Below, in pieces: positions 48,056-57,390 of a DNA stretch of 64,000 bases (position 1 is its first letter; every line of letters starts with the position of its first letter). The notes under the pieces were generated by a model, which ran no database searches, was not told where the DNA came from, and saw nothing but the letters and a program-made list of their open reading frames with translations. This DNA is from Acinetobacter sp. C32I (GTDB taxonomy: Bacteria > Pseudomonadota > Gammaproteobacteria > Pseudomonadales > Moraxellaceae). The DNA lies in contig NZ_CP098480.1 in NCBI RefSeq assembly GCF_023702715.1, forward strand, positions 3,348,001 to 3,412,000. Direction: 5' to 3'. Position numbers and translations under genes: made by a program.

Positions 48056-48382
48056 ATGAGTTCAGTGCAATTTGATCATGTAACGGTCATTAAGAAATCG
48101 AATGTGTATTTTGGTGGGGCATGTATTAGCCATACAGTACAATTTGAAGATGGTACAAAAAAGACTTTAGGGGTTATTTTACCTACTGAACAGCCTTTAA
48201 CTTTCGAAACACATGTTCCAGAACGTATGGAAATTATTTCTGGTGAATGTCGCGTCAAAATTGCAGATAGCACTGAAAGTGAATTATTCCGTGCGGGCCA
48301 ATCGTTCTATGTGCCAGGAAATAGTACCTTTCTTATTGAAGCAGACGAAGTGCTTGATTATGTCTGCCATTTAGAAGGCTAA
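48056..48382 (+). CDS. ppnP: Pyrimidine/purine nucleoside phosphorylase PpnP
   Basis: 108 residues, single small cupin-like barrel. The family (formerly DUF1255/UPF0345) phosphorolyses diverse nucleosides. Characteristic sequence: VYFGGACISHTVQFEDGTKKTLGVILP, and VPERMEIISGECRV, FRAGQSFYVPGNSTF. GGAGAG lies upstream of the ATG. It is monocistronic: two tandem terminators follow before rlmB. Confidence 0.93.
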   Translation: MSSVQFDHVTVIKKSNVYFGGACISHTVQFEDGTKKTLGVILPTEQPLTFETHVPERMEIISGECRVKIADSTESELFRAGQSFYVPGNSTFLIEADEVLDYVCHLEG

Positions 48383-48420
48383 CCTATTCCTGTCTAAATC
48401 GAGTACACTAGATTTAATGG

Positions 48421-48453
48421 AAATCCTGTAAAAGTCATTTTGCAGGATTTTTT
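48421..48453 (+). terminator. ppnP terminator 1
   Basis: AAATCCTGTAAAA / TTTTGCAGGATTT (one T-G pair) with a short loop, then more T residues. Confidence 0.88.
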
Positions 48454-48468
48454 ATTAAGTTCCCTTGC

Positions 48469-48520
48469 GGAGCTATAACAGCTCCTCACCTGTAAAGTTC
48501 CTTTACAGGATTTTTATTTT
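48469..48520 (+). terminator. Second hairpin and duplicated terminator
   Basis: GGAGCT-ATAAC-AGCTCC (48469-48485) is followed by CCTGTAAAG-TTC-CTTTACAGG (48489-48509) and ATTTTTATTTTTT. The latter has nearly the same stem as terminator 1 (CCTGTAAA ... CAGGATTTTT), so the terminator looks duplicated. Confidence 0.82.
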
Positions 48521-48574
48521 TTAAAATCCCCCTAATTTTCCTTCTTTATCTGGGAATACAGCAAGAGGTCGTTC

Positions 48575-49321
48575 ATGGCAAAACCTGAATATTATTATGG
48601 CGTTCATTCAGTAGAGTCATTGTTGGAGTTAGAGCCTGAACGCGTTTTGACTTTATTTACCTTGAAAGGACGTGATGATCAGCGTTTGCAAAAAATTTTG
48701 CAATTGGCTGAACCGTTTGGAATTAGTGTTCAAAAAGCCAGTCGTGACAGTTTAGAGAAGCTTGCAGGCTTGCCGTTTCATCAAGGTGTGGTGGCTGCTG
48801 TGCGCCCACATCCGACTCTCAATGAAAAAGATCTAGATGAGTTGATGCAGCAATCTCCAGATGCATTGTTGTTGGCACTTGATCAAGTGACAGACCCGCA
48901 TAATTTGGGCGCATGTATTCGTACTGCGGCTGCGATGGGCGTTCAAGCCGTGATTGTACCGCGTGATCGTTCGGCAAGTTTAACCCCGACCGCACGTAAG
49001 GTGGCTGCAGGTGGTGCTGAAAAAGTCAAATTTATTCAAGTCACCAATCTTGCTCGAACCCTAGCGCATTTAAAAGACAGCACCCATACCCGTGTGATTG
49101 GAACCATGTTGGATGAAAAGGCTTTGCCGATTCATCAATGTGATTTCAATGGACCTGTGGTAATCGTGATGGGGGCAGAAGATACTGGTTTAAGACCGAT
49201 TACCCAGTCACAATGTGATCATACCGTTTATATTCCAATGTCAGGTGATTTACAAAGCTTGAATGTCAGCGTGGCAACTGGAATGGCGCTTTATGAAGCT
49301 TGCCGTCAGCGTGGTGTATAA
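48575..49321 (+). CDS. rlmB: 23S rRNA (guanosine-2'-O)-methyltransferase RlmB
   Basis: SPOUT-family methyltransferase for Gm2251 of 23S rRNA. 248 residues. The N-terminal substrate domain starts YYYGVHSVESLLELEPERV. The knotted domain has LLALDQVTDPHNLGACIRTA, then VIVMGAEDTGLRPIT and VYIPMSGDLQSLNVSVATGMALYE, the three SpoU motifs that bind S-adenosylmethionine. Length and motifs are normal. Confidence 0.96.
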   Translation: MAKPEYYYGVHSVESLLELEPERVLTLFTLKGRDDQRLQKILQLAEPFGISVQKASRDSLEKLAGLPFHQGVVAAVRPHPTLNEKDLDELMQQSPDALLLALDQVTDPHNLGACIRTAAAMGVQAVIVPRDRSASLTPTARKVAAGGAEKVKFIQVTNLARTLAHLKDSTHTRVIGTMLDEKALPIHQCDFNGPVVIVMGAEDTGLRPITQSQCDHTVYIPMSGDLQSLNVSVATGMALYEACRQRGV

Positions 49322-49350
49322 TTCAGTCCTCACGGTTTATGTGATTTAAA

Positions 49351-50262
49351 ATGACAGCGCGTACACAAGGCTATTTTTTTGTTTTTATTACCATGTGTAT
49401 TTGGGGCGGATTTACCATTTTTTCCCGTCTCAATGCGCATTGGCATGTCAGTGTCTGGGATCTGGTCGCCATGCGTTTTGCAATCGCTTCTCTGATTCTA
49501 TTACCTGTCTTGATTTATAAAAAAGATTTTGCCTTTTTATGGCATCCACATCCTGTGATTTTGGCGCTTATAGGCGGTTTGATTTACTGTTTAACAGTCT
49601 ATACCGCCTTTTTACATGCGCCTGCAGCGCATGCTGCTATTTTTCTCAATGGTTGTATTCCTTTGTGTACTGCTGTAGTGGCTTATCTATTGTTTAGGCA
49701 GCCTTTTGATCAACACACTTGGTTCAGTCTATTAATTATGATGGCAGCTTTGATGTTGATGAGCTATTTGATGCTACATCAGCAAGCTTCTGCATTGGGT
49801 ATTGGAGATCTACTGCTTTTTATCAGTGCAATATGGTGGGGGATTTTCACGGTCCTGTTGAAGCAATGGAAACTGTCTGCATGGCATGCAACTGCTGGCG
49901 TGGTGATTTGGTCTGCAATCATTTATTTACCGATTTATATTTTATTTATTCCCAAGCATTTTCAAGATGCTGCACCGATCCATCTGCTGATTCAAGGGCT
50001 GTTTCATGGCATCTTGGTGGTAATTGTAGCCACTTTAAGCTATGTGGCAGCGATTGAACGATTGGGGGCATTTAAGACAGGCAGTATTGTGACCTTGGCA
50101 CCGTTTATTGCGGCCGTGGTGGCTGTACCGTTATTGAATGAGCCACTCAATGCTGCGATTGTTTGTGGCTTGATCGGGATGGGAATTGGTGCTTTGCAGC
50201 CATGGCGATGGCGACGTAAAGATCGCTTGAGCGTACAATTAGAAAAACAAAAACAAGGTTAA
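49351..50262 (+). CDS. EamA/DMT-family transporter
   Basis: 303 residues with ten hydrophobic segments in two EamA repeats: GYFFVFITMCIWGGFTIFSR begins the first, and LLLFISAIWWGIFTVLLKQW the second. It ends with a basic tail (RRKDRLSVQLEKQKQG). Members export metabolites such as amino acids or nucleotide-related compounds; the substrate is unknown. It lies 30 bases after rlmB and probably shares its transcript. Its stop codon overlaps the stop of coaE on the other strand. Confidence 0.88.
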   Translation: MTARTQGYFFVFITMCIWGGFTIFSRLNAHWHVSVWDLVAMRFAIASLILLPVLIYKKDFAFLWHPHPVILALIGGLIYCLTVYTAFLHAPAAHAAIFLNGCIPLCTAVVAYLLFRQPFDQHTWFSLLIMMAALMLMSYLMLHQQASALGIGDLLLFISAIWWGIFTVLLKQWKLSAWHATAGVVIWSAIIYLPIYILFIPKHFQDAAPIHLLIQGLFHGILVVIVATLSYVAAIERLGAFKTGSIVTLAPFIAAVVAVPLLNEPLNAAIVCGLIGMGIGALQPWRWRRKDRLSVQLEKQKQG

Positions 50263-50864
50263 CTACTGTGTTCTGCACGCTGTAAGTAACTGAAATGCAG
50301 TGGTTTGAGTTGTTGGTGTAAGTGTTCTAACAGACCATCATTGAGGACAATATCATCTGCTAATTGCTGTTTTTGGGCACGCGACATTTGTGCTGCAATA
50401 ATCTTTCGGATTTGCTCTTCACTTTGACCATCCCGTTGGCTGGCACGTTCTAGTTGTGTTTGCTCATCCGCATCGACCAATAAGGTACGCTGAGCTAGTT
50501 CATGCTGATTGGTTTCAAAAAGTAGGGGCGAAACCAAGATCACATATGGGCTTTCGGCGTGTTGTAATTGTTGAATAATGGACTGACGGATGGCCGGATG
50601 GGTAATTTTTTCTAAGCTTTGGCGTGCTTCTGGAAATTGAAAAATGTGTTCACGCAGGGCACGACGGTCAAGGCTGCCATCGGCTAATAATACCCAGTCA
50701 CCAAAAGCGTCTTGAATCGACTTCAAAGCTGGTTGGCCGGGTTCAACCACTTCTCGGGCTACTACATCTGCATCAACTACGATTATACCTTGGGATTCAA
50801 ACCATTGGGTCGCAGCAGATTTACCACTTCCAATACCGCCTGTGACTCCCAAGATAAAACGCAT
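50259..50864 (-). CDS. coaE: Dephospho-CoA kinase
   Basis: Last step of coenzyme A synthesis: phosphorylates dephospho-CoA. About 201 residues from MRFILGVTGGIGSGKSAAT, with AGGTGG five bases before the ATG (a GTG three codons earlier is open). The P-loop is GGIGSGKS. Other blocks are VDADVVAREVVEPGQPAL and ITHPAIRQSI, then VLVSPLLFE. It is the last gene of pilBCD-coaE, starting one base after the pilD stop, so translation is coupled. Confidence 0.95.
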   Translation of the reverse strand: MRFILGVTGGIGSGKSAATQWFESQGIIVVDADVVAREVVEPGQPALKSIQDAFGDWVLLADGSLDRRALREHIFQFPEARQSLEKITHPAIRQSIIQQLQHAESPYVILVSPLLFETNQHELAQRTLLVDADEQTQLERASQRDGQSEEQIRKIIAAQMSRAQKQQLADDIVLNDGLLEHLHQQLKPLHFSYLQRAEHSS

Positions 50865-50865
50865 A

Positions 50866-51726
50866 TTAACCACCTAGATAGACTTTCATAATTTGATCAC
50901 CCCATAAAAAGGCAATCCAGCCTGCAATGGCGATATATGGGCCAAATGCAAAAGGCTGATTTTCACCGCGCACTTTTATCAAGATAATACCAATGATCGC
51001 ACCCAGCATTGACGAGAGTAGCACAATTAACGGCAGCATGAGAGGTCCCATCCAAGCGCCTAAGGCGGCGAGGAGTTTGAAATCACCATAGCCCATACCT
51101 TCTTTGCCTGTTACTAATTTAAAGATGTAGTACACAATCCAGAGGCAGAGGAAACCAATGAGATAACCCCAAATTGCGGCGGTCGCTGTCGTGTAAATCG
51201 CATAGCTATTAATACCGAGGCCTAAAGCAGCTAAGGGCAGGGTAAAGCGGTCAGGCAGCAGTTGAGTATCAAAATCAATAAAGGTTAATGCAATCAATAC
51301 CCACGTAAGGACTAAACCAAATAGCATTTGTATGGTAGCACCGAATACGGCAAGAACAACCAAAGAGCAGAGCATGGTCAACAGTTCAATGAACGGATAG
51401 CGAATACTAATTGGATTTTGGCAAGTCCCACATTTACCACGCAGTACTAACCAGCTAATCACGGGGATATTTTGATACCAACGAATTGGCGAGTCACATT
51501 TCGGACAGGTTGAGGCTGGTTGGCTTAAGGTTAGTTTACTCTGATCAATAATGGGTTGTTCTGGGTGTAACAACATTTGACATTCTTGCTGCCATTCCTG
51601 TTCCATCATGCGAGGGGTGCGGAAAATAACAACATTTAAAAAACTGCCGATGCATAAACTAAAAAGCCCAACTGCAAGATAAAGTGCAGTTGGGTTTTCA
51701 ATAAAGTAAGAAAAAAATTGTTGCAT
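50866..51726 (-). CDS. pilD: Prepilin peptidase/N-methyltransferase
   Basis: Inner-membrane aspartyl protease that cleaves and methylates type IV pilin and pseudopilin leaders. 286 residues. Methyltransferase/zinc part: CPKC and CGTC. Catalytic Asp are expected in LTFIDFDTQLLPDRF and in GMGYGDFKLLAALGAW. Several membrane segments are visible. It follows pilC by five bases. Confidence 0.96.
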   Translation of the reverse strand: MQQFFSYFIENPTALYLAVGLFSLCIGSFLNVVIFRTPRMMEQEWQQECQMLLHPEQPIIDQSKLTLSQPASTCPKCDSPIRWYQNIPVISWLVLRGKCGTCQNPISIRYPFIELLTMLCSLVVLAVFGATIQMLFGLVLTWVLIALTFIDFDTQLLPDRFTLPLAALGLGINSYAIYTTATAAIWGYLIGFLCLWIVYYIFKLVTGKEGMGYGDFKLLAALGAWMGPLMLPLIVLLSSMLGAIIGIILIKVRGENQPFAFGPYIAIAGWIAFLWGDQIMKVYLGG

Positions 51727-51731
51727 AAATA

Positions 51732-52958
51732 TTAGACCACAGAACCCATTTGGAAGATTGGTAAGTACATGGCAATCACTAGACCACCGACTAAAACACC
51801 AAGAATTGCCATGATTAAAGGTTCCATCATCGAGGTTAAGCCATCAACGGCATTGTCCACTTCATTTTCATAATGTGTCGCGACTTTATCAAGCATACTG
51901 TCTAAAGCACCTGACTCTTCACCAATCGCGACCATCTGAATGGCCATCGAAGGGAAACGGTTTGAAACACGCATCGCAAACTGTAGTTGTTGACCCGTTG
52001 CGACATCTTCACGGATTTTCATCACGGCTTCTTCATAAATGACATTATTGGTGGCTCCCGCAGTTGATTCAAGTGCATCAATCAGGGGAACACCAGCGGC
52101 AAAGGTTGTGGCTAGGGTACGACTATAACGTGCAATAATCGCTTTATAGACCAAATCTCCAAAGATGGGTGCTTTAAGGGCCATTTTATCTAATAAGTCG
52201 CGGAATTTTTTACTCCGTTTTTTTGCTTCAAGAAAAGATGCAATAATGGCGCCAATCACAATAATCAGAATAAACCAGTATTCCTGCATCCATTTGGACA
52301 TTTCTACCACCATTTTAGTAAATGCAGGCAGATCTGCACCAAATGAGCTAAATAGATCTTGGAAGACAGGAACCACTTTGACCATCAAAATAATGGTCAC
52401 AATCACAGCCACCACAACGACTGTGATTGGGTATTTCATGGCTTTTTTAATTTTCTGTTTCAGTAATTCACTCTTCTCTTTATAAATCGCGACCCGATCC
52501 AGCATAGTTTCAAGTGCACCAGATTGTTCACCAGACTCCACCAGAGAGCAAAAAAGGTTATCAAAATATTGAGGATATTTTTTCAGGGCCCCAGCAAAAG
52601 TATTACCGCCTTCTACCTCACCTTTAATCCCCAGTACCACTTCACGCATAGCAGGGTTTTCAAGTCCTTCAGCCACAATTTCAAAGCCTTGAACTAAGGG
52701 GACACCTGCTTTCATCATCGTCGCCAATTGGCGAGTGAAGATGGTGATATCTAGTGTGGTGACTTTTTTCTTCATTAAGCCTTCGAGAATATTTTTACGT
52801 TTTTCCCGAATATTCTTGATGGTTACCCCTTGTTTACGCAGTGTGACTTTAGCCAAAGCCATATTACGTGCTGGTAATTCCCCTTTAATTTTTGCCCCTT
52901 TCCGGTCGACCCCTTCATAAGCAAAAGTTGGCATCATTTGCGCTTTTTTAGCTGCCAT
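51732..52958 (-). CDS. pilC: Type IV pilus inner-membrane platform protein
   Basis: 408 residues. Two T2SSF domains are visible: TRQLATMMKAGVPLVQGFEIV in the first and YSRTLATTFAAGVPLIDALEST in the second. Three hydrophobic segments include ITVVVVAVIVTIILMVKVVPVF. It works with the PilB ATPase to extend the pilus. The N-terminal stretch with MAAKKAQMMPTFAYEG allows slightly later starts at residues 8 or 9. Between pilB and pilD in the conserved order. Confidence 0.96.
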   Translation of the reverse strand: MAAKKAQMMPTFAYEGVDRKGAKIKGELPARNMALAKVTLRKQGVTIKNIREKRKNILEGLMKKKVTTLDITIFTRQLATMMKAGVPLVQGFEIVAEGLENPAMREVVLGIKGEVEGGNTFAGALKKYPQYFDNLFCSLVESGEQSGALETMLDRVAIYKEKSELLKQKIKKAMKYPITVVVVAVIVTIILMVKVVPVFQDLFSSFGADLPAFTKMVVEMSKWMQEYWFILIIVIGAIIASFLEAKKRSKKFRDLLDKMALKAPIFGDLVYKAIIARYSRTLATTFAAGVPLIDALESTAGATNNVIYEEAVMKIREDVATGQQLQFAMRVSNRFPSMAIQMVAIGEESGALDSMLDKVATHYENEVDNAVDGLTSMMEPLIMAILGVLVGGLVIAMYLPIFQMGSVV

Positions 52959-52982
52959 GATTATTAATCCTTTTTATTGATT

Positions 52983-54695
52983 TTATTCACTTGTTACTCG
53001 GTTGACTTCCTGCAAAGAGGTAATTCCCTGCATGACTTTTTTCAAACCTGAACGACGTAGATTATTAAATCCTGCTTGTTCTGATGCTGCTGCAATCTGT
53101 AAGGCATTGCCGTCTTCCATAATCAGTCTGGAAATTTCTGGTGTAACCTTCATGACTTCGTAAATCCCCACACGACCTTTATAGCCTTCACGACATTCAG
53201 CACAACCAACAGGTTGAAAAATCTTGAATTCAGGATCATTTAAATCTTGTTCAGTAAAGCCGAGTTCCAACAGACTTTGTTCAGGGATATTAATTTCTTC
53301 TTTACATTGGCCACAGAGACGACGTGCCAAGCGTTGTGCAATCACCAGATTGACTGAGGTTGCGATGTTGAACGAAGGAACCCCCATGTTACGTAAACGG
53401 GTCAAGGTTTCTGGTGCACTGTTGGTGTGTAGGGTTGACATCACCATATGGCCCGTTTGTGCGGCTTTAATGGCAATTTCAGCGGTTTCCAGATCACGGA
53501 TCTCCCCGACCATGATCACATCAGGATCTTGGCGTAAAAACGCTTTCAGGGCTGCAGAGAAGGTGAGTCCTGTTTTTGGATTGACGTTAACCTGATTAAT
53601 CCCTTCTAAGTTAATTTCGACTGGATCTTCGGCAGTTGAAATATTGGTGTCTTCAGTATTGAGGATATTTAAACCTGTATACAAAGAGACGGTTTTACCT
53701 GAACCTGTTGGACCCGTAATCAGTAGCATGCCTTGAGGTTTTTCAAGTGCATCCATAAATAAGGCTTTTTGCTCATCTTCATAACCGAGTGCTTCGATCC
53801 CCAACATAGCACTCGATGGATCGAGAATACGTAGCACCAGCTTTTCGCCAAATAGGGTGGGGAGTGAGTTGACACGAAAGTCGATGGCTTTGGTCTTGGA
53901 AAGTTTAAGTTTAATACGTCCATCTTGCGGCATCCGTTTTTCAGAAATGTCCATTTGTGACATGACTTTTAAACGCGAGGCGAGACGAGTGGCCATTTGT
54001 AAGGGCGGATTGGCAATCTGACGGAGTACACCATCAACACGATAGCGGACACGGTACATTTTTTCATAAGGTTCAAAATGTAAGTCAGAGGCACCCATAC
54101 GAATCGCATCAATGAGCAGTTTGTTAATATATTTAACAATTGGAGATTCGTCGCCTTGTGGAGTGTCTTCTTCCTCTTGGTTTGGGGTTTGACTGACATC
54201 AATGTCGAGATCAAAGTCTTCACTTTCACCAAAATCAAAACTACCAGAATCGCCAAACTGCTGTTCAATCAGTTTTTCGAGTTTAGTGTGTTCAACTATA
54301 ATCGGTTCAATATTCAGTTTGGTATTGAAGCGAATTGCATCCAAAGCTTCGATATTGGTGGGGTTACTGGTCGCCACATATAAAATTTGCCCACGTTGTA
54401 GTAGCGGAGCAACTTTATGCTTTTGAATGAGCTTGTTATCCGCCAGTTCGCGAGGTAGTAAAGCTGTATCGTATACTGCCAGATCGAAAAGCGGCTCACC
54501 GAATTCGACGGCAATGGTTTCCGCAATGGTCAGAGGAGATAAGCGATGCTGTTCAATCAAATGTGCAACGATATCTTGTTGTGATTTTTTAGCCGTATCA
54601 ATTGCGGTCTGCATCGTTGCCGTAGACATGTGTCCATCTTCAACTAACCGTCGAATAAACCCCGAAAACTTTGGAGACGTATGTAATCCTGACAT
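52983..54695 (-). CDS. pilB: Type IV pilus assembly ATPase
   Basis: GspE-family hexameric ATPase that powers pilus extension. 570 residues. The N-terminal GSPII_E_N domain (residues about 40-140) is followed by the ATPase core: Walker A GPTGSGKTVSLY, the Asp box with TAEDPVEINLEGINQVNV, the Walker B region DPDVIMVGEIRDLETAEIAIK, the His box STLHTNSAPETLTRL, and zinc-site Cys in LCGQCKEE with CAECREGYKG. First gene of the operon, with a 372-base control region upstream. Confidence 0.97.
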   Translation of the reverse strand: MSGLHTSPKFSGFIRRLVEDGHMSTATMQTAIDTAKKSQQDIVAHLIEQHRLSPLTIAETIAVEFGEPLFDLAVYDTALLPRELADNKLIQKHKVAPLLQRGQILYVATSNPTNIEALDAIRFNTKLNIEPIIVEHTKLEKLIEQQFGDSGSFDFGESEDFDLDIDVSQTPNQEEEDTPQGDESPIVKYINKLLIDAIRMGASDLHFEPYEKMYRVRYRVDGVLRQIANPPLQMATRLASRLKVMSQMDISEKRMPQDGRIKLKLSKTKAIDFRVNSLPTLFGEKLVLRILDPSSAMLGIEALGYEDEQKALFMDALEKPQGMLLITGPTGSGKTVSLYTGLNILNTEDTNISTAEDPVEINLEGINQVNVNPKTGLTFSAALKAFLRQDPDVIMVGEIRDLETAEIAIKAAQTGHMVMSTLHTNSAPETLTRLRNMGVPSFNIATSVNLVIAQRLARRLCGQCKEEINIPEQSLLELGFTEQDLNDPEFKIFQPVGCAECREGYKGRVGIYEVMKVTPEISRLIMEDGNALQIAAASEQAGFNNLRRSGLKKVMQGITSLQEVNRVTSE

Positions 54696-55067
54696 CTGTC
54701 CGCCTTATGACAATAAATGTTTATAATATGTATTCTAAAAATTATACTTTTGTTATGCAAAAATACCACTACAGAAAGTGTTGTTTTTGCCTTGGTTCAT
54801 GCTTAAAACTTTGAACTGATCGAGTTTTTTGTCAATTAATTTTCTTTGATTGCAGTAAATCCTGCAAAGAATCAAATAAATTCAGTTGAAACTGCCTTTT
54901 AATTTGAATATGAAGCACTATCATATCATCAGGGCGAAACAGATAGGTTTATCGATCACGGTGATTTTTGAGTCATTTATAGCTCAGTAAAAGAAAAAAC
55001 TGAATTTTATAAAAATCCGTGTAAAATATGCAGCATTTTTTAGAAATTAACAGTAGGCGGGCGAAGT
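54696..55067. other. Divergent control region pilB - tpiA
   Basis: No gene. An interrupted hairpin lies at 54845-54876: TTTGATT, GCAG, loop TAAATC, CTGC, AATCAAA with an internal bulge. A weak tpiA promoter is possible: -10 TAAAAT (55022-55027), with CTGAAT at 55000-55005 as a poor -35, spacer 16. Confidence 0.45.
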
Positions 55068-55859
55068 ATGTCGAACTCGAGCATTATTCCTTGGGTTGTT
55101 GGCAATTGGAAAATGAATCCAATGCATGCGAATGCTTTCCAATTAGTAGAAGAATTTAAACAGTTATTACAACAGGAAAATATTGCAGCAGAGCAGTGCC
55201 ATATTGGTGTTGCGCCAACTGCAATCGCGTTAAGCGGTATTCAGACACAATTTAAAGATGCAGCGAGAACGATTGATACCGTTGCCCAAGATGTTTCCCG
55301 TGTTGCTGGGACAGGTGCTTATACTGGTGAGGTGAGCGCTGAACTGTTAAAAGACAGTGGTATTGAGTTTGTTTTAATTGGACATTCTGAGCGCCGTGAG
55401 TTATTCGGTGACAATGTCGAAATCTTAAAAGCAAAATTACAAAATGCGTTAAGTGCTGGCCTTAACATTATTTATTGTGTAGGCGAGAGTTTAGAGCAGC
55501 GTGAGCAAGGTGCAGCAGAGCAAGTAGTATTACAACAAATTTGTGATATTGCCGCGGTAGTGAAAGCTGAACAATGGCAAAAGATTGTGGTAGCGTATGA
55601 GCCGATTTGGGCAATCGGGACAGGCAAGACTGCTTCTCCTGCTGATGCTCAAGCGATGCATGCAAAAATTCGTGAAGGTTTGAAGCAACTCACGGCATTC
55701 GGTGCGGAGATGGCCATCCTCTATGGCGGTAGTGTCAAGGCTGAAAATGCAGTTGAATTAGCGGCATGTCCAGATATTAACGGTGCTTTGGTCGGTGGTG
55801 CATCTTTAAATGCGCAATCGTTTTACCAAATCGCAAAAGCATTTGCACAAAGCAAATAA
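55068..55859 (+). CDS. tpiA: Triosephosphate isomerase
   Basis: Interconverts dihydroxyacetone phosphate and glyceraldehyde-3-phosphate. 263 residues, a TIM barrel. Active-site residues are visible: WVVGNWKMN (Asn/Lys), [11 protein letters not shown] (His) and [15 protein letters not shown] (Glu and the flexible loop). The phosphate loop reads ILYGGSVK and ALVGGASL. secG follows after 12 bases, a common pairing. Confidence 0.97.
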   Translation: MSNSSIIPWVVGNWKMNPMHANAFQLVEEFKQLLQQENIAAEQCHIGVAPTAIALSGIQTQFKDAARTIDTVAQDVSRVAGTGAYTGEVSAELLKDSGIEFVLIGHSERRELFGDNVEILKAKLQNALSAGLNIIYCVGESLEQREQGAAEQVVLQQICDIAAVVKAEQWQKIVVAYEPIWAIGTGKTASPADAQAMHAKIREGLKQLTAFGAEMAILYGGSVKAENAVELAACPDINGALVGGASLNAQSFYQIAKAFAQSK

Positions 55860-55871
55860 CGAGGAATTGGG

Positions 55872-56201
55872 ATGTATAGTTTTATACTCGTTGTACATAT
55901 CATTTTGGCAATTTTAATTATTGCTTTGGTCTTGGTACAACAAGGTAAAGGTGCAGAAGCTGGTGCATCGTTTGGTGGTGGCGGTGCTGCAACTGTATTT
56001 GGTGCTTCAGGTGCGGGTAACTTTTTAACGCGTTTAACTGCGATTTTTACTGCATTGTTTTTTATCACCAGTTTGACTTTGGCTGTGTTTGCCAAGAAAC
56101 AAACGACGGATGCATATAGTCTAAAAACTGTCCAAACAACGACGTCTGCGCCAGCAACATCGCCTGAAACTTCATCAAACGCACCAAAAACAACTGAATA
56201 A
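55872..56201 (+). CDS. secG: Preprotein translocase subunit SecG
   Basis: 109 residues, accessory component of SecYEG. Two membrane segments (ILVVHIILAILIIALVLVQQG; FTALFFITSLTLAVFA) flank the conserved GKGAEAGASFGGGGAATVFGA loop. The C-terminal tail is Ser/Thr/Pro-rich. GAGG lies upstream of the ATG. The order secG - tRNA-Leu - tRNA-fMet - rimP - nusA matches the layout known from E. coli and relatives. Confidence 0.95.
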   Translation: MYSFILVVHIILAILIIALVLVQQGKGAEAGASFGGGGAATVFGASGAGNFLTRLTAIFTALFFITSLTLAVFAKKQTTDAYSLKTVQTTTSAPATSPETSSNAPKTTE

Positions 56202-56237
56202 GTTGAATTAGTTCTTTCCTTTTTGAACTTTAAGGAC

Positions 56238-56250
56238 TAGAATGCGTCCC
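56238..56250 (+). promoter_or_regulatory. -10 and GC-rich discriminator before tRNA-Leu
   Basis: TAGAAT followed by GCGTCCC: a -10 with the GC-rich discriminator typical of stringently controlled stable-RNA promoters. The -35 at 17 bases (TTTCCT) is poor, so only moderate support. Confidence 0.35.
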
Positions 56251-56257
56251 ACAAACT

Positions 56258-56342
56258 GCGGTGGTGGTGGAATTGGTAGACACGCTACCTTGAGGTGGTA
56301 GTGCTTTCGGGCGTGGGGGTTCAAGTCCCCCCTTCCGCACCA
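56258..56342 (+). tRNA. tRNA-Leu (GAG)
   Basis: 85 bases including an encoded CCA. Anticodon stem TACC/GGTA with loop TTGAGGT gives anticodon GAG. A long variable arm (around TGCTTTCGGGCG), D-loop TTGGTAGAC and T-arm GGGGG-TTCAAGT-CCCCC are present. The acceptor stem GCGGTGG / CTTCCGC has a T-T opposition at 5:68 and a G-T pair at 6:67, so it is slightly imperfect. Confidence 0.95.
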
Positions 56343-56387
56343 AACTTAATAACCAGTTAAGTTCGGTGTATGCAGTGTTTGTGTTGA

Positions 56388-56464
<77 letters not shown>

Positions 56465-56511
56465 TTTGATTAAGGTGCAACTTAATCAAGCAAATTTGAT
56501 GAAAGCTTAAA

Positions 56512-56539
56512 TTGACTTTTTTTCATATTTGTATATAAT
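56512..56539 (+). promoter_or_regulatory. Sigma70 promoter between the two fMet tRNAs
   Basis: TTGACT, 16 bases, TATAAT: 11 of 12 consensus positions. The tRNA begins 13 bases after the -10. A 9-bp hairpin TTGATTAAG/CTTAATCAA (56466-56489) precedes it, so copy 2 probably has its own transcript as well as read-through. Confidence 0.8.
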
Positions 56540-56552
56540 TTTTGCACGTTGA

Positions 56553-56629
<77 letters not shown>

Positions 56630-56636
56630 AGTTTCT

Positions 56637-56668
56637 AAAAAGAGGCTCACAATAAGGTGGGCCTTTTT
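56637..56668 (+). terminator. Terminator after tRNA cluster
   Basis: AAAAAG(A)GGCTCAC / GTGGGCCTTTTT with a bulged A and a T-G pair, ending in five T. Confidence 0.75.
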
Positions 56669-56828
56669 GCACAGTGGGCTTTGCTTTTCTGTGTAACATA
56701 GGGGCGATTTACGCCCTTTTTTATTGGTTGTTTAGCTATCGTGTAGTTGTTCGACATCAATTGGTCAAATAGTCGTGCTTCACTATACGGTTAAGATTGA
56801 TTGGCTCGTATAAGAGCGACGAGAGTAA

Positions 56829-57353
56829 ATGAAATTATCAAATAAATCTCAAGCATTGCATGATCTAATCGCCCCAGCTGTCGCTGCGTGTGGTGTAGAT
56901 CTGTGGGGGATTGAATTCCTGCCACAAGGTAAACGTTCTCTATTACGCATTTATATTGATAAAGCGATAGATGAGAATGCTGAACCTGTCTTAAATGAAG
57001 ATGGTGAAGTTGAACTCGGGCGTGGTATTGGCGTTCAAGATTGTGTTCTCGTGACACAACAAGTGGGTGCAATGCTTGATGTTCATGATCCAATTTCAGG
57101 TGAATATGCTTTGGAAGTATCTTCGCCAGGTTGGGATCGTCCATTTTTCCAATTGAACCAGCTGCCTGCCTACATTGGGCATCAAGTGGCTTTACGATTA
57201 ATTGCTGCTGTCGAGAACCGTCGTAAATTCCAAGCCAAATTACTTTCTGTAGACTTAGAGAATGAACTGATTCAGGTCGAAGTTGAAGGTCAGCATGTGC
57301 TTGAAATTGATAGTAATAATATTGATAAAGCAAATTTAATCTATCAAGACTAA
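56829..57353 (+). CDS. rimP: Ribosome maturation factor RimP
   Basis: Helps 30S subunit maturation. 174 residues. Visible blocks: [54 protein letters not shown] and [14 protein letters not shown]. First gene of rimP-nusA-infB-rbfA; nusA follows after 37 bases. Confidence 0.95.
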   Translation: MKLSNKSQALHDLIAPAVAACGVDLWGIEFLPQGKRSLLRIYIDKAIDENAEPVLNEDGEVELGRGIGVQDCVLVTQQVGAMLDVHDPISGEYALEVSSPGWDRPFFQLNQLPAYIGHQVALRLIAAVENRRKFQAKLLSVDLENELIQVEVEGQHVLEIDSNNIDKANLIYQD

Positions 57354-57390
57354 TATTAACTTAATTTTATAAGAAATCGGTAGGTGACTT

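Noticed and set aside
56791..57333. 180-residue frame antisense to rimP
   Set aside because: Covers almost all of rimP in reverse; His/Gln/Leu-rich, no start signals.
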